Assembly: GCA_028287205.1 (NCBI GenBank)
Contig: JAQBQC010000260.1
Coordinates: forward strand, 1-7,317
Length of the DNA: 7,317 nucleotides
DNA from: Gemmatimonadota bacterium
GTDB taxonomy: Bacteria; Gemmatimonadota; Gemmatimonadetes; Gemmatimonadales; Gemmatimonadaceae
Direction of reading: 5' to 3'
The notes beneath the pieces were generated by a model that worked only from the letters and a program-made list of their open reading frames with translations, was not told where the DNA came from and ran no database searches. Below, piece by piece: positions 4,804 to 7,317 of the stretch. A program made the position numbers and the translations under genes. Each line of letters begins with the position of its first letter. Position 1 is the stretch's first letter.

Positions 4804-7317
4804 TTGTACGCGTCGATGAGATAGGAGTCGAGGAGGAGCGACCGCAGCGCATCCGGCGGACGCGAGGCGACCGGCGACATTGCGACCCAGAACTTTCGCG
4901 CGGCGAGCGGGTTCCCGAGCTTGAGCTTCGCGACCATGCCGCCCTCGCGGATCTCATCGGCGGACATCCACGAATTGAGCGCGATCGCCGCCGGCGCCAG
5001 CGAATCGGCGAGCGCCGACGCCGCCGTGAAATCCCACGAGGCGAGCGCGTGTCGCATCGCTATCGACTGCCGCGCCTGCGCGGGCGCATGGGTGCGCGCC
5101 ATGTACGACGCGAGCGTGGCGTAGTAGCTCTCGTCGGTCACACCCGCGGTGCCCGCGTGGATGTAGCGCTCCACATCGAGCGCCGAGGATGTCCACCGTT
5201 TCCAATCGGGCGGCGCGACCCCGGCCGCGAGCGCCGTGTACAGCTCCCACTGCCGCTGTCGCGCATCGCGAACATCCTTTCCGCCAGCGCTATCCGCCGC
5301 CGCCGGCGATGACGGATTGCGCAGCGCGGCGCCTACGGTGAGCGCGTGCAGCTGCCAGATCTCCGGCACCGAGGTGCGCGGGGCGTCGTCGAACGTGCGT
5401 CGATCGCCGAACATCGCCGCCACCGCGTCGAAGCGCTCGACGCGCATCGTGCCGAATCCGCTCGCGGTCTCGCGCTTGAAGCGCGCCCGCTCGGCGCCTA
5501 GGTCGAGCACGGGACGATAGTCGGAATTCGGCGCGCCGTAGTGATCGAGAAGCGGCGCGAGCTCGCGGCGATCCAGGAGGTGCGTGGCGTCGAGCGAGTG
5601 CGGCGTGAACGGCACGACACCCGCGAGATCGGCTGCGATCCCGGGCGAGTTGATGATGCTCCAGTCCGGCGCGGGAAGCTCGGGCAGGTTGGACGCCACG
5701 ATCAGCATGTCGTCGTTCGACGTGAGATACACCGAGTACGATGCGAAATTCTTGTGAATCGCCGAAAGCACGCTGAGCACGAGCCCGTCGTTGATCTCGT
5801 ACAGGTGCAGCCACTGGCCGAACACGCCGTTCGGCGTGAGGTACCCGCGCACGCGATGGTAGAACTCGTCCGTGAACAACCCGGACACGCCGCTCACCCA
5901 CGGATTGCTCGGCTCCGAGATGATCACGTCGTACTTGCGCGCGTCGGTGGCGAAGAACGACTTCGCGTCATCGACGACGAAGCGCGACCGCCTGTCGTCG
6001 AACACGCGGTGGTTCGCAGGATAGAACATGCGGGAGCCCGCGATCATCTGCGGCTCGATCTCGATCGTCACCGCCTGCTGCAGCGTGGGGCTGCCGAGCA
6101 GAAAGTGCGACGTCATGCCCGATCCTTCGCCGATGATCGCGGCGAGCTTCGCGTGCGGCATGTGCGCGAGCGTGATCACGGGAATGAGCACCTGCGTCGA
6201 GATGTCGCCGTTCAACTCGCGGAGCTTGCTCGTGTCGCGTGCGGAGAACCACGCACGATCCACGGAGGCGTCGGGCTTCCCGTTTGTCGCAATCCACGTG
6301 AAGCCGTCGGGCGACGAGCGGCCGACCGCGACGGTGGCGGTGCGCCCATCGCGATAGAAGATGATCTCGCGCCCGGTTGGATCGGGGAGGCTGCCGTAGC
6401 GGTAGACGCCGCTCGAGAGCATGACGTGATCGAAGCGGTTGAACACCAGCGACGCGACCGCGGCGATGGTCATTCCGAACGCCGCGACGTAGGCGAGCTG
6501 CTGCCGGCGCTGCGCGCTGGGCCCCGAGATCCGGAGGAGCACGACACCAAGCACCATGTCGAGCACCGCGCCCTCGATCAGCAGCGCCTTGAGTCCGACC
6601 AGCGGCAGCAGCACGAGCCCCGCGAGCACCACGCCGACGATCGAGCCGAGCGTGTTCGCCGCGTAAACGTTGCCGATCGCGCGCTCGCCCTCGCCGCGGC
6701 GCATCAGCATCCGCGTGATGAGCGGAAGCGTCATTCCGGCGCAGAAGGTGGACGGGAGCATCACGACGAGGCACGCGAAGTAGCGTGCCAGCGTGAAGAG
6801 CGTATAGCCGCCGTCGTTCAGCTTGAGCGCCGTGATGAACGACGCGGTCCACTGAAAGCCGGCGAGGTAGATGGGAATGGTCGCCAGCGCGGCGAGTCCC
6901 ATCACGCATTGCACGATGCCGAGAGCGCGCACCGGATCCGCGAACGTGTCGGCGCGCGACCGAACCCAGCGTGCGCCGAGCGCGAGGCCGAGGATGAACG
7001 CGGAGAGCATGAGCTCGAACGAGTGCGTCGCGCTGCCCAGGAGGAGCGAGAGCATCCGGATCCACGAGATCTCGTAGATGAACGACGCGATCGCGGTCCC
7101 GAACGCGACGATCAGCAGCAGTCGCGCGATCCCGATCGGTATTCGCTCGGCCTCCGGCGATGTCTCGGCGCGCGTCGCATCGGCGGCCGGCTCCAGGGCC
7201 GTGGCGGGCGAGATGGCGGCTCGCGAGCCGAAGCGCGCCACACCGAGCGCGATGAGGAATACGACGAGGTTCACCGTCGCGGCAACATCGAGCGTGAGCG
7301 GAAGGCCGCCCGCGCCG
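4785..7317 (-). CDS. Multi-pass membrane protein with spermidine-synthase-like domain (5' end outside window)
   Basis: Partial gene: the frame is open through the right edge, so the true start is probably beyond it. An in-frame GTG at 7274 would give 829 residues, used for numbering below. Residues 1-14 look like the end of an earlier membrane segment. Hydrophobic helices follow between about 47 and 277, including FIYEISWIRMLSLLLG and the loop MTLPLITRMLMRRGEGERAIGNVYAANTLGS. About 300-600 is a Rossmann-type methyltransferase/aminopropyltransferase fold: GEGSG nucleotide loop (382-386), acidic strand end EIE (405-407), VDDA (434-437) and SEPSNPW (453-459), closing with NSDYRPVLDLGAERARF. About 630-829 is an Ala-rich helical tail resembling TPR-type repeats. 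The usual catalytic DxxD of spermidine synthases is ExxN here (E454, N457), as in many membrane-fused relatives, so spermidine synthesis is doubtful and the substrate is unknown. Confidence 0.9.
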   Translation of the reverse strand, partial: GAGGLPLTLDVAATVNLVVFLIALGVARFGSRAAISPATALEPAADATRAETSPEAERIPIGIARLLLIVAFGTAIASFIYEISWIRMLSLLLGSATHSFELMLSAFILGLALGARWVRSRADTFADPVRALGIVQCVMGLAALATIPIYLAGFQWTASFITALKLNDGGYTLFTLARYFACLVVMLPSTFCAGMTLPLITRMLMRRGEGERAIGNVYAANTLGSIVGVVLAGLVLLPLVGLKALLIEGAVLDMVLGVVLLRISGPSAQRRQQLAYVAAFGMTIAAVASLVFNRFDHVMLSSGVYRYGSLPDPTGREIIFYRDGRTATVAVGRSSPDGFTWIATNGKPDASVDRAWFSARDTSKLRELNGDISTQVLIPVITLAHMPHAKLAAIIGEGSGMTSHFLLGSPTLQQAVTIEIEPQMIAGSRMFYPANHRVFDDRRSRFVVDDAKSFFATDARKYDVIISEPSNPWVSGVSGLFTDEFYHRVRGYLTPNGVFGQWLHLYEINDGLVLSVLSAIHKNFASYSVYLTSNDDMLIVASNLPELPAPDWSIINSPGIAADLAGVVPFTPHSLDATHLLDRRELAPLLDHYGAPNSDYRPVLDLGAERARFKRETASGFGTMRVERFDAVAAMFGDRRTFDDAPRTSVPEIWQLHALTVGAALRNPSSPAAADSAGGKDVRDARQRQWELYTALAAGVAPPDWKRWTSSALDVERYIHAGTAGVTDESYYATLASYMARTHAPAQARQSIAMRHALASWDFTAASALADSLAPAAIALNSWMSADEIREGGMVAKLKLGNPLAARKFWVAMSPVASRPPDALRSLLLDSYLIDAYKKAARR

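Overview
The window is high-GC bacterial chromosomal DNA with long open frames on both strands. It encodes several exported proteins with typical Gram-negative signal sequences: one Tat, three Sec and one lipoprotein. The DUF4142 lipoprotein, the signal peptides ending in A-Q, and the membrane-anchored spermidine-synthase-like protein would suit a Gemmatimonadota-type genome. That placement is an inference from gene style; no RNA gene or phylogenetic marker is present. I see no mobile element, CRISPR array, tRNA or rRNA.

Layout from left to right. A Tat-exported DsrE-like protein (39-701, minus) diverges from a Ser/Thr-Asp repeat secreted protein (861-1448, plus). The latter converges on msrA across a 13-bp hairpin that can terminate both transcripts. 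From about 4027 down to 1503 the minus strand carries a compact run of four genes in transcription order: a secreted beta-rich protein of unknown function (3106-3930), a small secreted protein with a JAMM-like metal-binding motif (2544-3095), a stand-alone degenerate receiver domain (2092-2505) and msrA (1503-2048). Gaps are 10, 38 and 43 bases, so they could form one operon behind a promoter-like sequence at 3999-4027. Divergent from this run is a DUF4142 lipoprotein (4113-4745, plus). It ends against the 3' end of a large membrane protein with a spermidine-synthase-like domain (4785 to the right edge, minus), whose N-terminal part lies outside the window.

How the genes might work together. 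MsrA repairs oxidised methionine, and several neighbours are envelope or secreted proteins, so an envelope-stress theme is possible but not shown by the sequence. The most notable item is the small secreted protein at 2544-3095, which has E, HxH and SxxD in the order of a JAMM/MPN+ zinc site, plus six cysteines in the mature part. There is no gene-free stretch over 300 bases. The two longest intergenic gaps (702-860 and 3931-4112) are divergent promoter regions.
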